From Lentisphaera marina (GTDB taxonomy: Bacteria > Verrucomicrobiota > Lentisphaeria > Lentisphaerales > Lentisphaeraceae), in contig NZ_JAQZZL010000003.1 of NCBI RefSeq assembly GCF_028745505.1, positions 103,773-167,772 on the forward strand: a DNA stretch of 64,000 nt. The letters are read 5' to 3'. Below the pieces are notes generated by a model that saw nothing but the letters and a program-made list of their open reading frames with translations, did not search any database and was not told the origin of the DNA. How positions within the stretch are numbered: the first letter of the stretch is position 1; every line of letters begins with the position of its first letter. Made by a program: the position numbers and the translations under genes. Positions 1 through 9,400 of this stretch are shown here, piece by piece.

Positions 1-30
1 AAATGCGTACATTTATGAATAATATAAACT

Positions 31-216
31 TAGGAAAACGAACGAGTATTTCAAACGATCTTTTAAGTCGCCGTCCCAAACACTCCTCACTCCCTCCTAT
101 TGACACTCCCGGGGCGGCGACTTAAAAGATTTAAGGAAAACACAATTTAAACTGCCGTCCACTCCTCACTCCCTCCTATTGACACACTCCCAATACTCGG
201 GCGGCAGTTTTTTTTT
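31..216 (+). ncRNA. Candidate small RNA: twin hairpins with identical anti-SD-like loops
   Basis: Two strong hairpins follow each other. Hairpin 1 pairs 58-77 with 111-130 (about 20 bp). Hairpin 2 pairs 149-160 with 199-210 (12 bp) and is followed by nine T (208-216), so it is an intrinsic terminator on this strand. The stems differ in sequence yet both pair, while the loops share 26 identical bases (81-106 and 160-185) that include CTCCCTCCTATTGACAC. CCTCC is complementary to ribosome binding sites. A TATAAA at 23-28 could be a -10 box, so the 5' end at 31 is a guess. The layout recalls actinobacterial 6C RNA and alphaproteobacterial cuckoo RNAs; no homology is claimed. It could instead be an mreB leader or the 3' end of an upstream transcript. 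Confidence 0.5.
149..216 (+). terminator. Intrinsic terminator (second twin hairpin)
   Basis: The stem AAACTGCCGTCC / GGGCGGCAGTTT (one G-U pair) encloses a 38-nt loop and runs directly into nine T. The U tract lies on the plus strand only, which fixes the direction of transcription. It separates the candidate small RNA from the mreB operon. Confidence 0.65.
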
Positions 217-265
217 CCTCCTAGATCGAAGATCGAGAGTGACTAATCTTTACAATAGACAAATT

Positions 266-313
266 ACCCGTGCTTTTTAAGCATTTTTATTAACGGGCTT
301 TTTTGCAAAAGCC
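266..313 (+). promoter_or_regulatory. Overlapping alternative hairpins in the mreB leader
   Basis: CCCGT (267-271) can pair with ACGGG (293-297), which is followed by CTTTTTT and so looks terminator-like. Alternatively GGCTTTT (296-302) pairs with AAAAGCC (307-313) around a TTGC loop. The two structures share G296-G297 and cannot form together, as in an attenuator. The first stem is only 5 bp with a small inner hairpin, so this is tentative. Confidence 0.25.
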
Positions 314-362
314 ATTAATGAACTATCTTAGGACTTGTTTAAAATTTTAAAATCAATTTCCT

Positions 363-1424
363 ATGAGTCTAGCTAATAAAATCAGATCAGTCTTTGTCAA
401 AGATATCGGTATCGATCTTGGCACAGCAAACAGCCTTGTTTTCGTTCGCGATCAAGGCATTGTCCTTAATGAACCCAGCGTAGTAGCTGTACACGAAGAT
501 ACAGGCAAAGCACTCGCAGTAGGTATTGAAGCGAAAAAAATGCTCGGTAGAACACCCGGGTCCATCAGAGCTATACGCCCCATGAAAGATGGCGTCATTG
601 CAGATTTTGATATTACAGAAATCATGCTCCGCTACTTCATCAACAAAGTTCACTCACGCGCTCGTAATTTAACGATGCCACGTGTGCTCATTGCTGTTCC
701 TTCTGGGATTAACGAAGTCGAAATGCGTGCGGTTAAAGAAAGCGCCAAAAAAGCTGGTGCCGGTGAAGTTGAAACAATTTTCGAACCCATGGCTGCTGCC
801 ATTGGCGTAGGTCTTCCGGTTGCAGACCCCACAGGCAACATGGTTGTCGACATTGGTGGTGGCACAACTGAAGTCGCAATGATCTCCCTTGCAGGTATCG
901 TTGAAAGTAAAAGTGTAAAAGTTGGTGGCGATGCCATGGATATGGCCATAACGAACCATATCAAAAACAACTACAATTTGAAAATCGGTCCTAGAATGTC
1001 TGAGGAAATCAAGATCACTCTTGGTTCAGCCTTCCCACTTGAAGAAGGTGAGCTCACCATGGAAGTTCGTGGTAACGATCAGCTTGCAGGCTTGCCGAAA
1101 GCTATTACCATCACTAGTACGGAAATCCGCGAAGCCCTCATGCCTCCTGTAACACAAATTGCTGAATCAGTGCGTCAAACGCTTGATAGATGCCCGCCAG
1201 AACTATCCGCCGACCTCATTGACCATGGTATTTACTTAGCTGGCGGTGGTGCTTTACTACGCGGCCTCGATAAGTTACTTCGTCAAGAAACTGGACTACC
1301 TGTAACGGTAGCCGACGATCCGCTCTGTGCTGTCGCCAACGGAACTGGTTCCGCACTTCAAAACATGGACACTCTTTTTAGAAACTCCCAAGAAGCGGCA
1401 AAGCGAAATAAAAAGTACCGTTAA
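363..1424 (+). CDS. mreB: Rod shape-determining protein MreB
   Basis: Actin-like ATPase that polymerises under the cytoplasmic membrane and directs lateral wall synthesis during elongation. The 353-residue length is normal for the family. The phosphate-1 motif DIGIDLGTANS is at residues 14-24, the phosphate-2 motif VVDIGGGTTE near 160, and a conserved YLAGGGALLRGL segment near the C-terminus. The amphipathic start (MSLANKIRSVF) fits membrane attachment. No mreC or mreD follows; the next gene is plsY, 3 nt downstream. This is the first gene of an envelope operon reaching murA. No clear Shine-Dalgarno (SD) sequence precedes the ATG, which sits in a T/A-rich leader containing hairpins. Confidence 0.96.
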   Translation: MSLANKIRSVFVKDIGIDLGTANSLVFVRDQGIVLNEPSVVAVHEDTGKALAVGIEAKKMLGRTPGSIRAIRPMKDGVIADFDITEIMLRYFINKVHSRARNLTMPRVLIAVPSGINEVEMRAVKESAKKAGAGEVETIFEPMAAAIGVGLPVADPTGNMVVDIGGGTTEVAMISLAGIVESKSVKVGGDAMDMAITNHIKNNYNLKIGPRMSEEIKITLGSAFPLEEGELTMEVRGNDQLAGLPKAITITSTEIREALMPPVTQIAESVRQTLDRCPPELSADLIDHGIYLAGGGALLRGLDKLLRQETGLPVTVADDPLCAVANGTGSALQNMDTLFRNSQEAAKRNKKYR

Positions 1425-1427
1425 CCC

Positions 1428-2060
1428 ATGCCTTACTTAGTGACAATTGCTATCTGCTATTTATGCGGATCGATCCCCTTTGGCTTAATTATTGCAAAAG
1501 CTAATGGTATCGACATTCGTCAACATGGCAGCGGAAACATCGGTGCGACTAATGTTTTACGTACGCTGGGTAAAAAATGGGGTTACACTTGTTTTATCTT
1601 AGATTTCCTTAAAGGCTTATTCCCCGTCTTATTGGTATCAATCTACTTTTCCAAGAATTATCCTGAGCTTGCGAACTACGCAACAATTATCGCTCTACCC
1701 GCCACTATATCGGGACATATATTTAGCATTTTCCTCAAGTTCAAAGGTGGAAAAGGAGTTGCCACTGGTGCCGGTGCAGTTATGGCACTATGTCCACCAG
1801 CTGTCATCCTTGCCTTAACTGTTTGGTTCATCTGCTTCAAGCTATCTGGTTATGTATCTTTAGCGAGTATCATTGCTGCCCTAACCGTACCAATTTTTGC
1901 CGTCGGGCTCACAAAAGCTAATTTAATACAAACAAACCCCGCTCAAATCACCCTTTTGATTATCCTGGCGATGTTAGTAACTTTTATGCATAAGAGCAAC
2001 ATCAAACGCCTATGTAATGGAACTGAGAGCTGCTTTAAAAAGAAGGAGAAAAAATCTTGA
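1428..2060 (+). CDS. plsY: Glycerol-3-phosphate acyltransferase PlsY
   Basis: Integral membrane enzyme that transfers an acyl group from acyl-phosphate to glycerol 3-phosphate, the first step of phospholipid synthesis. It has 210 residues with about five hydrophobic helices. The family motifs are clear: GSIPFG at 14-19, GSGNIGATN at 34-42 and KFKGGKGVATG near 104. The basic tail ends FKKKEKKS. Its stop overlaps the TTG start of gpsA, which supplies the glycerol 3-phosphate substrate, so the two steps are probably translationally coupled. Confidence 0.94.
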   Translation: MPYLVTIAICYLCGSIPFGLIIAKANGIDIRQHGSGNIGATNVLRTLGKKWGYTCFILDFLKGLFPVLLVSIYFSKNYPELANYATIIALPATISGHIFSIFLKFKGGKGVATGAGAVMALCPPAVILALTVWFICFKLSGYVSLASIIAALTVPIFAVGLTKANLIQTNPAQITLLIILAMLVTFMHKSNIKRLCNGTESCFKKKEKKS

Positions 2061-3052
2061 AAATCACTGTTTTATCTTCAGGTAGTTGGGGTACAGCTCT
2101 AGCTAAAACCCTCTGCGATAACAATCACGACGTTTATCTTTGGTCAAGATCACAAGAATACTCCGATGCCATGGAAGAGAAACGCGAAAACTTTCGCTAC
2201 CTTCCAGGCTTCCCCCTGCCTGACTCACTGACGCTAACTGCGGACCTCGCAAAAGCACTGGAAAACACCGATTTAATCGTCACCTCCACTCCGACTCAAT
2301 ACGTGAGGCATAGCCTCGAAATGCTGAAAGAGCATAAAACTAAAGCGCCAATCTGTAACGTTTCGAAAGGCATAGAAGTCAGCTCACTTAAACGAATCAG
2401 CGAAATCACCAGCGAGATCCTAGGCGAAAGCCATCCCTTTTGCGTTTTAGTTGGCCCTAGCCACGCAGAAGAGCTCATCAAAAACATGCCCACAGCTGTG
2501 GTCGTCAGCTCTCAATTCAACTACCTCGCAAAAATGGTTCAAAATACTTTTATGAATCAAAACTTCCGCGTCTACACAAGCTCTGATTTAGTCGGAGTTG
2601 AACTCGGTGGTGCCCTGAAAAATATTTTTGCGATTGCCGCAGGCGTCATTGACGGCCTCGGATTAGGCGACAATACCAAAGCAGCACTCATGACTCGTGG
2701 CAATGTTGAGATGGCACGACTTGGTAGAGCACTTGGTGGCTTTGAAGAAACTTTTAATGGACTCTCTGGCATCGGTGACCTCATTGTTACTTGTACTAGT
2801 AAACACAGCCGAAACCGCAGTGTGGGAGAAATGCTCGGCAAAGGCCTTAGCATGGATCAGATCAAAGAAAAATTAGGTCATTCAGTTGCCGAAGGTGTTG
2901 CAACAACAAAGAGCGCTTATCAACTCGCCCAAAAGTATCAAGTCGAAACCCCCATCATCGAACAATGCTATCAGGTACTATACGAAAATAGATCTGCAGC
3001 AGAAGCAATTAATTACTTAATGACACGCGACGCCAAACAAGAGCGCAATTAG
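2057..3052 (+). CDS. gpsA: Glycerol-3-phosphate dehydrogenase [NAD(P)+]
   Basis: Cytoplasmic enzyme reducing dihydroxyacetone phosphate to glycerol 3-phosphate for PlsY. It has 331 residues. Start TTG at 2057 overlaps the plsY stop and follows a good SD (AAGGAG at 2043-2048). The N-terminal Rossmann loop reads SSGSWG at residues 7-12, where the family normally has GAGSWG, so the first glycine of GxGxxG is Ser. The rest is canonical: catalytic Lys in GGALKNIFAIAAG, then GNVEMARLG and LSGIGDLIVTCTS. Confidence 0.94.
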   Translation: MKITVLSSGSWGTALAKTLCDNNHDVYLWSRSQEYSDAMEEKRENFRYLPGFPLPDSLTLTADLAKALENTDLIVTSTPTQYVRHSLEMLKEHKTKAPICNVSKGIEVSSLKRISEITSEILGESHPFCVLVGPSHAEELIKNMPTAVVVSSQFNYLAKMVQNTFMNQNFRVYTSSDLVGVELGGALKNIFAIAAGVIDGLGLGDNTKAALMTRGNVEMARLGRALGGFEETFNGLSGIGDLIVTCTSKHSRNRSVGEMLGKGLSMDQIKEKLGHSVAEGVATTKSAYQLAQKYQVETPIIEQCYQVLYENRSAAEAINYLMTRDAKQERN

Positions 3053-3055
3053 TCT

Positions 3056-3736
3056 ATGAAGGCTAGACTTAAATTTAAACTGATTATTACAGTTTTATTT
3101 CTATGTTGTTCATTCCAAGACTCTCCAAATAGAAATATTAAGTACTCTGGGCGTAACCCCGTCGTTCGCCCCATCAAACATTCCAATGGCAACATTGAAC
3201 TCAATGGTATTTTATTCGATGCGAAGGCCGCAGAATTAAGTTTCCCAGCAGAATATATTGTGGGCAGTGAATTTAATAAAGAATATCTGATCACAAGTAG
3301 CCAAGAACTGGTCCACGAAAGTTTATTTTATACTAAAATCCAACCCTTTCATTTGCAGTTTATGCTCATCGTCCTCGGTGCTGATAATACCATCCCACGT
3401 GAATTACCTGGACGTAGAGGCTCAATTATTGATATAGAAGTTGAATTTGAAGTTAACAAGAAAAAGTACCGCCGCAACATCGAATCATGGCTCAATGAAG
3501 AAGGCAAGCCCATGAAAAGACGCGGCTTTTATTTCTTAGGCTCTCGCATACACAAAAACTTTTTCCAAGCACAGGGCAGCGGAAAAGTCTGCTCCCTATG
3601 GCATCAAGACGACGCAATCTTAGATATCATCCACCCAAAAAATGACGCTGGTGATTTATTTAGTCTCAACAAGAAAAATATTGCTATGCATAAGTTTTCT
3701 CAGGTGAAAATCATCTTAAGTCTTCGCAAGGAATAA
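3056..3736 (+). CDS. YdjY-domain-like secreted protein or lipoprotein
   Basis: 226 residues. The N-terminus is basic then hydrophobic and ends in LFLCCS, a possible lipobox or signal peptide. The body resembles the YdjY domain found in planctomycetes, Verrucomicrobia and Lentisphaerae: a FPAEYIVG-type strand, a LVHESLFYTKIQPFHLQFMLI-like stretch carrying the HES and PFHLQ motifs, then IDIEVEF, a FLGSRIHKNFF segment and a QGSGKVCSL strand. The family has no assigned reaction. It lies 3 nt from both gpsA and murA, so it is co-transcribed with envelope genes; an envelope role is inference. Recognition rests on remembered family pattern only. Confidence 0.6.
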   Translation: MKARLKFKLIITVLFLCCSFQDSPNRNIKYSGRNPVVRPIKHSNGNIELNGILFDAKAAELSFPAEYIVGSEFNKEYLITSSQELVHESLFYTKIQPFHLQFMLIVLGADNTIPRELPGRRGSIIDIEVEFEVNKKKYRRNIESWLNEEGKPMKRRGFYFLGSRIHKNFFQAQGSGKVCSLWHQDDAILDIIHPKNDAGDLFSLNKKNIAMHKFSQVKIILSLRKE

Positions 3737-3738
3737 CT

Positions 3739-5019
3739 ATGTCCAAACTCATTATCGAAGGTGGCACTCCACTTCATGGCAGCGTAAAAGTTTCAGGCAA
3801 CAAAAATGCCGCCCTGCCTATGATTGCTGCATGCCTACTCACCGACAAAGCTGTCACACTCCACAATTTACCCAATATTCTCGACGTCACACATATGCTG
3901 GAGGCCCTCCAGTCTTTAGGCGTCAGCATAGAGCGTCACAGCGACTCAGTAACAATTCACGCCAAAGATTTAAAGAAATCATCTTTAGATCGTGAAACAT
4001 GTGCAAAAATCAGAACAAGTATCCTACTCGTTGCCCCAAGCCTCTATCGTACAGGAAAAGTTGAGCTTCACCCACCAGGTGGCGATGTTATTGGTCGTCG
4101 CCGTTTAGACACCCACTTTTATGGTCTCGAAAAACTCGGTGCCAAACTTAAAGAATCTTTTCCTGCATTTATCTTCGAAGCTAAGACAGGGTTTTCAGGT
4201 GCCGATTTGTTTTTCGACCAAGCCAGTGTCACCGCTACAGAACACATCCTCATGGCGGCAGTTGTTGCCAAAGGGAAAACTTGGATCCGCAATGCCGCGA
4301 GTGAACCCCACGTACAAAACCTAGCAGAAATGCTTATCCAAATGGGGGCACGAATCAAAGGCCTAGGAAGTAACTGCCTAGAAATCGATGGTGTCAGTTC
4401 ATTAGAGGGTGGAGACATCCATATCGGCGGCGACTATATTGAAGCTGCTAGTTTCTTAGCTTTAGGTGCTGCCACAGGTGGAGAAATTACTGTAACTGGC
4501 ACCCATAAGTCTGACTTCTGGATGGCTCGTCGAGTATTTGAGCGCCTAGGGATTCTACTCAACATGGAACACAGTCAAATTTCTATTGATCCGAACTCCC
4601 CCAGAAAAATCCAAGCTGACTTTGGCGGTGCAATCCCCGTCATTGATGATGGTCCATGGCCACAATTCCCCTCTGATATGATGAGCTGTATGATTATCCT
4701 TGCTAGCCAAGTTGAGGGCACCGTTCTCTTCTTTGAAAAAATGTTCGAGAGTCGCCTCTACTTTGTTGACCGCCTAATAAGCATGGGGGCCAACGCCATT
4801 GTCTGTGACCCCCACAGAGTTGTCATTAGTGGGCCCGCTAATTTACGCGCCAACACACTAAGTAGTCCCGACATCCGAGCAGGCATGGCACTTTTAGGGG
4901 CAGCACTTTGCGCAACAGGTACGAGTACCGTAAAGAATATTCAAATGATCGATCGCGGCTACGCGAATATCGAAAGCCGCCTACTCCAGCTCGGTGCACG
5001 CGTCAAACGCGTTGATTAA
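3739..5019 (+). CDS. murA: UDP-N-acetylglucosamine 1-carboxyvinyltransferase MurA (Asp variant)
   Basis: Catalyses the first committed step of peptidoglycan synthesis, moving enolpyruvyl from PEP to UDP-GlcNAc in the cytoplasm. The 426-residue length is normal. Substrate-binding Lys22-Asn23 sit in SGNKNAALP. The catalytic-loop position that is Cys115 in E. coli is Asp116 here (PGGDVIG; codon GAT at 4084-4086). In chlamydial and mycobacterial MurA this Cys-to-Asp change keeps activity and gives intrinsic fosfomycin resistance. Last gene of the mreB operon. Confidence 0.96.
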   Translation: MSKLIIEGGTPLHGSVKVSGNKNAALPMIAACLLTDKAVTLHNLPNILDVTHMLEALQSLGVSIERHSDSVTIHAKDLKKSSLDRETCAKIRTSILLVAPSLYRTGKVELHPPGGDVIGRRRLDTHFYGLEKLGAKLKESFPAFIFEAKTGFSGADLFFDQASVTATEHILMAAVVAKGKTWIRNAASEPHVQNLAEMLIQMGARIKGLGSNCLEIDGVSSLEGGDIHIGGDYIEAASFLALGAATGGEITVTGTHKSDFWMARRVFERLGILLNMEHSQISIDPNSPRKIQADFGGAIPVIDDGPWPQFPSDMMSCMIILASQVEGTVLFFEKMFESRLYFVDRLISMGANAIVCDPHRVVISGPANLRANTLSSPDIRAGMALLGAALCATGTSTVKNIQMIDRGYANIESRLLQLGARVKRVD

Positions 5020-5029
5020 AGCAAATAAA

Positions 5030-6295
5030 TTAAGCCAAGTTTTGCAAAGCATCAAGAATTGAATTCAACAAATCGTCCGCATCGCCTCTATCGATAAGAT
5101 GAGCTGGATAAGATAAATTGAGAATCAATTCATGATCGTGTGTTGCACTCGATAGACAATAGAAAGGCTTTTTCACCAAGTGAGTTGCTGGTACGTGATA
5201 ACACTGCTGAACTTTGATCGCGCCATATTGATTAGCCAGGTTCGTGACGCCAATATTAGTCACTAAACCGACTGCGTTTTGATTATCCTGAATGGCCTCT
5301 AGAAAGCTTTCAGCTTCAGGGAACTTCTTGAGTGCCATTGAACGAACAAACTTATCAAAGGCAAATTGAATTGGTGTACACTTTTCAATAAATTCTGATT
5401 TAAAATAATGGGATACGGTAGAAATCTTAGTTGATTTTGTGAACTTACTTCCCACCTCCAGATTACCCACTGCATAATTGAGCGCCTGATAATCACTGTC
5501 ATTTGCATACGGCCGTGTATCTACTGCTACAAAAGAATGAAGTGGTTTATGAAGATCATATTTTTCTGATATTCGACTCAAAAAAACAGCGACTAATGTT
5601 GAGGTGAAAGACCCCTTATAAAGGCGGCTAAATGATAAGATCTTATTCAACTGAGCAGAATCCATACGCTTACTGACATAAGCAGTACGTGCTACATCAT
5701 CGGCCTTAGGCTCCACACTATTAGGTATTAGCGCCTTACGAGCAAACTTATTTTTAATACCCCAAGAATAAGTTTTTAAAGTTTGCATCACATCTTTTTG
5801 CTGTGAATAGGAATGCTCAAAACTCTTAATGGGCTCTGATTGCGGTATTTCATAATTTGGATCCGTGATCGATCGCAAGAGATAATCGAAAAACTGTACC
5901 CCTGTACGTCCATCAGCCAACATATGATTAAAGGTCAAGACCAAGCTATGCTGGAAGCGCCCTATGGAAATAATTTTCAAATGCCAAAAAGGGCAAGAAT
6001 TAATGGGGGAATTTAGACATTGGTCAACAATGTAGTTACGCTCATCTTTATTGCTTACGGAGAAGCTTTCCAAGGGAACATCTTCTAACTCACCCTGAAC
6101 AAAAAATAACTTATCTCCTTTCCTTCCTAAATCATAGCTCAATATAGCCTGAGACTGAATAAGTTTTATCAATGAGTCATGTAATTGACCTTCATCAAGA
6201 GCTCCACTAAGCTCTGCAATCACCATGAAATTATTTGAATCAAGCTCCCCCACTCTCTGCCAAGAGTGCTCCGTAGGACTTAATTGCCTTAACAT
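5030..6295 (-). CDS. Condensation-domain / acyltransferase superfamily protein
   Basis: 421 residues, convergent with murA. The N-terminal third contains NHMLADG, matching the HxxxDG catalytic motif of the chloramphenicol acetyltransferase-like fold (NRPS condensation domains, Pap and alcohol acetyltransferases, wax ester synthases). A later DTRPY segment fits the DFGWG-like region of such enzymes. No carrier-protein or adenylation domain is adjacent, so a stand-alone acyltransferase is more likely than a peptide synthetase part. Substrate is unknown. A terminator upstream (6443-6476) separates it from carB, so it probably has its own promoter in the AT-rich 6296-6440 stretch. Confidence 0.6.
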   Translation of the reverse strand: MLRQLSPTEHSWQRVGELDSNNFMVIAELSGALDEGQLHDSLIKLIQSQAILSYDLGRKGDKLFFVQGELEDVPLESFSVSNKDERNYIVDQCLNSPINSCPFWHLKIISIGRFQHSLVLTFNHMLADGRTGVQFFDYLLRSITDPNYEIPQSEPIKSFEHSYSQQKDVMQTLKTYSWGIKNKFARKALIPNSVEPKADDVARTAYVSKRMDSAQLNKILSFSRLYKGSFTSTLVAVFLSRISEKYDLHKPLHSFVAVDTRPYANDSDYQALNYAVGNLEVGSKFTKSTKISTVSHYFKSEFIEKCTPIQFAFDKFVRSMALKKFPEAESFLEAIQDNQNAVGLVTNIGVTNLANQYGAIKVQQCYHVPATHLVKKPFYCLSSATHDHELILNLSYPAHLIDRGDADDLLNSILDALQNLA

Positions 6296-6442
6296 ATTTT
6301 ATACCCATAAGATGAATTATTAAGAAACATTAACTTAATATATTCTTAATATTCTCGTATATAAAACTCTTTTGTTAAATAAAATATACTCAGAGCTAGA
6401 AAATATGTACTTTTATATTGGTTTTCTATGATATAAGAACAA

Positions 6443-6476
6443 AAAAAGGCTCACTCCGTACGAAGTGAGCCTTTTT
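6443..6476 (-). terminator. Intrinsic terminator of carB
   Basis: The stem AAAAAGGCTCACT (6443-6455) pairs with AGTGAGCCTTTTT (6464-6476) around an 8-nt loop. T runs occur on both strands, so it could work in both directions. It lies 16 nt past the carB stop. Confidence 0.85.
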
Positions 6477-6491
6477 AAACTTTAAAAAACT

Positions 6492-9400
6492 TTAGGAGTG
6501 AATTTCTTGTAAACTCAAGACTCCAAAAGATTTACCTGCTCCTAAATGCTTCAGACCTGAAACTGCTGAAGCAAGAGCCGGAATAGTGGTTGTCATTGGA
6601 ATACCATTCATAATGGCTGCTGCACGCATCGCAACTTCGTCTTTACGTGGTTGAGAGCCAGTAGGAGTATTGATAATCCACTTGATTGTACCATCTTTGA
6701 TTAAATCTAAAGTATTTGGTTGACCTTCACTAATTTTAAAGAGAGCATTTACTTTAACGCCCTGCTCATAAAGGAAGGTTGCGGTACCTTGAGTAGCGTA
6801 GAGCTCATAGCCGAGCTCCACTAAGTCTTTAGCGTGAGAAACAATCTTTGGCTTATCACGATCCATAACTGTAATGAAGACCGCTCCACCCTGAGGGATT
6901 TTATTGCCGGCCATTACCTGAGCTTTCAAGAAAGCTAAACCTGAATTATCGGAAATGCCCATAACTTCACCAGTAGATTTCATCTCTGGAGAAAGGATCA
7001 CATCGTGACCTGGGAATCTAACAAATGGGAATACCGCTTCTTTAACTGACCAGTATTTTGCATCTACTTCTTGAGTAAAACCAAGCTCTTTCAGAGATAC
7101 ACCAGCCATCACTAGTGATGCATACTTAGCCATTGGCACACCAATTGCTTTCGAAACATAGGGAACTGTACGTGAAGCACGTGGGTTTACTTCAATGATA
7201 TATACTTCACCAGCTTGTACGGCGTACTGAATATTCATTAAACCACGAACTTTCAGTGCTTTGGCTAAATTGTAAGTATGCTCGCGAATAACATCTTTCA
7301 CTTCATCAGACAAAGTCATTGAAGGAATGCATGTCGCTGAGTCACCTGAGTGAACACCTGCAGGCTCAACGTGCTCCATGATGGCACCAATAACTGAGGT
7401 TTCTCCATCAGAAATACAGTCGACATCGACTTCAACTGCATCGTCGAGGAATTTGTCGACGAGAATGGGCTTATCATCGGAAACATCAACAGCCGTTTCC
7501 ATGTATTTGCGAAGTTCACTTTCATCATAAACAATTGCCATTGCACGGCCACCGAGAACAAATGAAGGACGAACGAGAACTGGGTATTCGATTCTGTCTG
7601 CAATAGCTACTGCCTGCTCAACATTTACAGCAATACCATTTGCAGGTTGTTTAATGTCTAATTCAGTAACTAGCTTCTGGAAGAAGTCACGGTCTTCAGC
7701 CTGTTCAATACTCTCTGGACTAGTACCGATAACGTTTACGCCATTAGCTTTAAGGTCGGCCGCTAAGTTGAGTGGAGTTTGTCCACCAAACTGAACAATC
7801 GCGCCATCACATTCTTCTGCTTCGTAAATCGCTAAAACATCTTCGAGGGTTAAAGGCTCAAAGTAAAGTTTGTCAGATGTATCGTAATCTGTAGAAACAG
7901 TTTCTGGGTTAGAGTTAACCATGATTGTTTCGTATCCTGCCTCACGAAGTGCAAAAGATGCATGTACACAGCAGTAGTCAAATTCAATACCTTGACCAAT
8001 TCTGTTGGGTCCACCACCAATAATCATGATTGTCTTTTTATCACTTGAAGGACGTACTTCATTGATCTCAGAATAAGACGAGTAGTAGTAAGGGGTAACC
8101 GCAGCAAATTCAGCAGCACAAGTATCAACTAAGTTATAAGTAGGAGTTAAACCAATGCTTTTACGAGCAGCGCGAACTTCATCAGCTTTTACACCCAAGA
8201 TATGCGCAATTTGAGGATCAGAATAACCAAATTCTTTTGCTTGGCGGAAAAGGAGCTGATCCGCTTTAAGACCTTCTAGGTCACCAGCAGATTTAATCTC
8301 GTCTTCGTACGCAGCTAGCTCTTCGAGGTGACCTAAGTACCAAGGGTCAATTTTGCAAACATCGAAAAGTTTTTCTACACTCCATCCACGCTTAAATGCA
8401 GCTCTTAAAGCAAACACACGCTGTGAATTAGGTACTGAAATCAAATTAGTAAGTTCTTCTTCAGATAAGCTCTCGAATGGCTCATCTTTGCCATCGGCAC
8501 CAAAACCAAAACGGCCAAGTTCCATACCGCGTAAAGCTTTCTGGAAAGATTGTTTAAAAGTTTTACCAATAGCCATAACTTCACCAACAGATTTCATCTG
8601 AGTTGTTAGTGAATCTTCTGCACCCGCGAACTTTTCGAAAGTGAAACGAGGGATCTTTGTTACAACATAGTCAATGGACGGCTCAAAACATGCCGGAGTT
8701 GACTTGGTAATGTCGTTTTGAAGTTCGTCAAGAGTGTAACCTACAGCTAATTTAGCTGCGATCTTCGCAATTGGGAAACCAGTTGCTTTTGAAGCAAGTG
8801 CAGACGAACGCGACACACGTGGATTCATCTCAATGATAACCATACGACCAGTCTCAGGACATATAGCCCACTGAACATTGGAACCACCTGTTTCTACACC
8901 GATTTCGCGTAATACAGCAATTGACTTATCACGCATGATTTGATATTCACGGTCAGTCAAAGTTTGAATTGGAGCCACAGTGATTGAGTCACCTGTGTGA
9001 ACACCTACTGCGTCAAAGTTTTCAATCGAACAAACGATAATCGCGTTGTCATTTTTATCGCGAACCACTTCCATTTCGTATTCTTTCCAACCAAGAATAG
9101 ATTCGTCAATTAAAACTTCATTCGTAGGGCTCATATCCATACCTGTTTTACAGATATGATCAAAGTCTTCTTCGTTATATGCGATACCACCGCCAGAGCC
9201 ACCCATGGTGAAACTTGGACGGATAATTAGCGGGTAACGACCGCCTAACCACTCGCGAACTCCATAACATTCTTCCATAGTAGTCGCGGTACGACAGCGA
9301 GGCATATCGAGACCAATTTTCTCCATTGCAATACGGAAACGGTCGCGGTTTTCAGCTTTATCAATAACGTCGGGAGTCGCACCCAACATCTTAACATTAT

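Noticed and set aside
100..105. TTGACA in the repeated loop as a -35 promoter box
   Set aside because: No acceptable -10 lies 16-18 nt downstream in the second copy and only a poor one in the first; the bases belong to the conserved loop.
3..125. Open frame of about 40 codons running through the first twin hairpin
   Set aside because: It has no SD, ends inside the hairpin stem, and the repeated loop in hairpin 2 lies in another absolute frame. Stem covariation explains the sequence better than coding. It could still be the tail of a gene cut by the window edge.
81..185. Two identical 26-nt units as a tiny CRISPR
   Set aside because: Only two copies, each inside its own long stem, with no cas genes and no third repeat.
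650..970. Minus-strand open frame of 106 codons opposite mreB
   Set aside because: Shadow of a highly conserved gene; no SD and no recognisable protein pattern.
5030..6295. Part of a nonribosomal peptide synthetase cluster
   Set aside because: Only the HxxxDG acyltransferase fold is present; no adenylation, carrier or thioesterase domain lies nearby.
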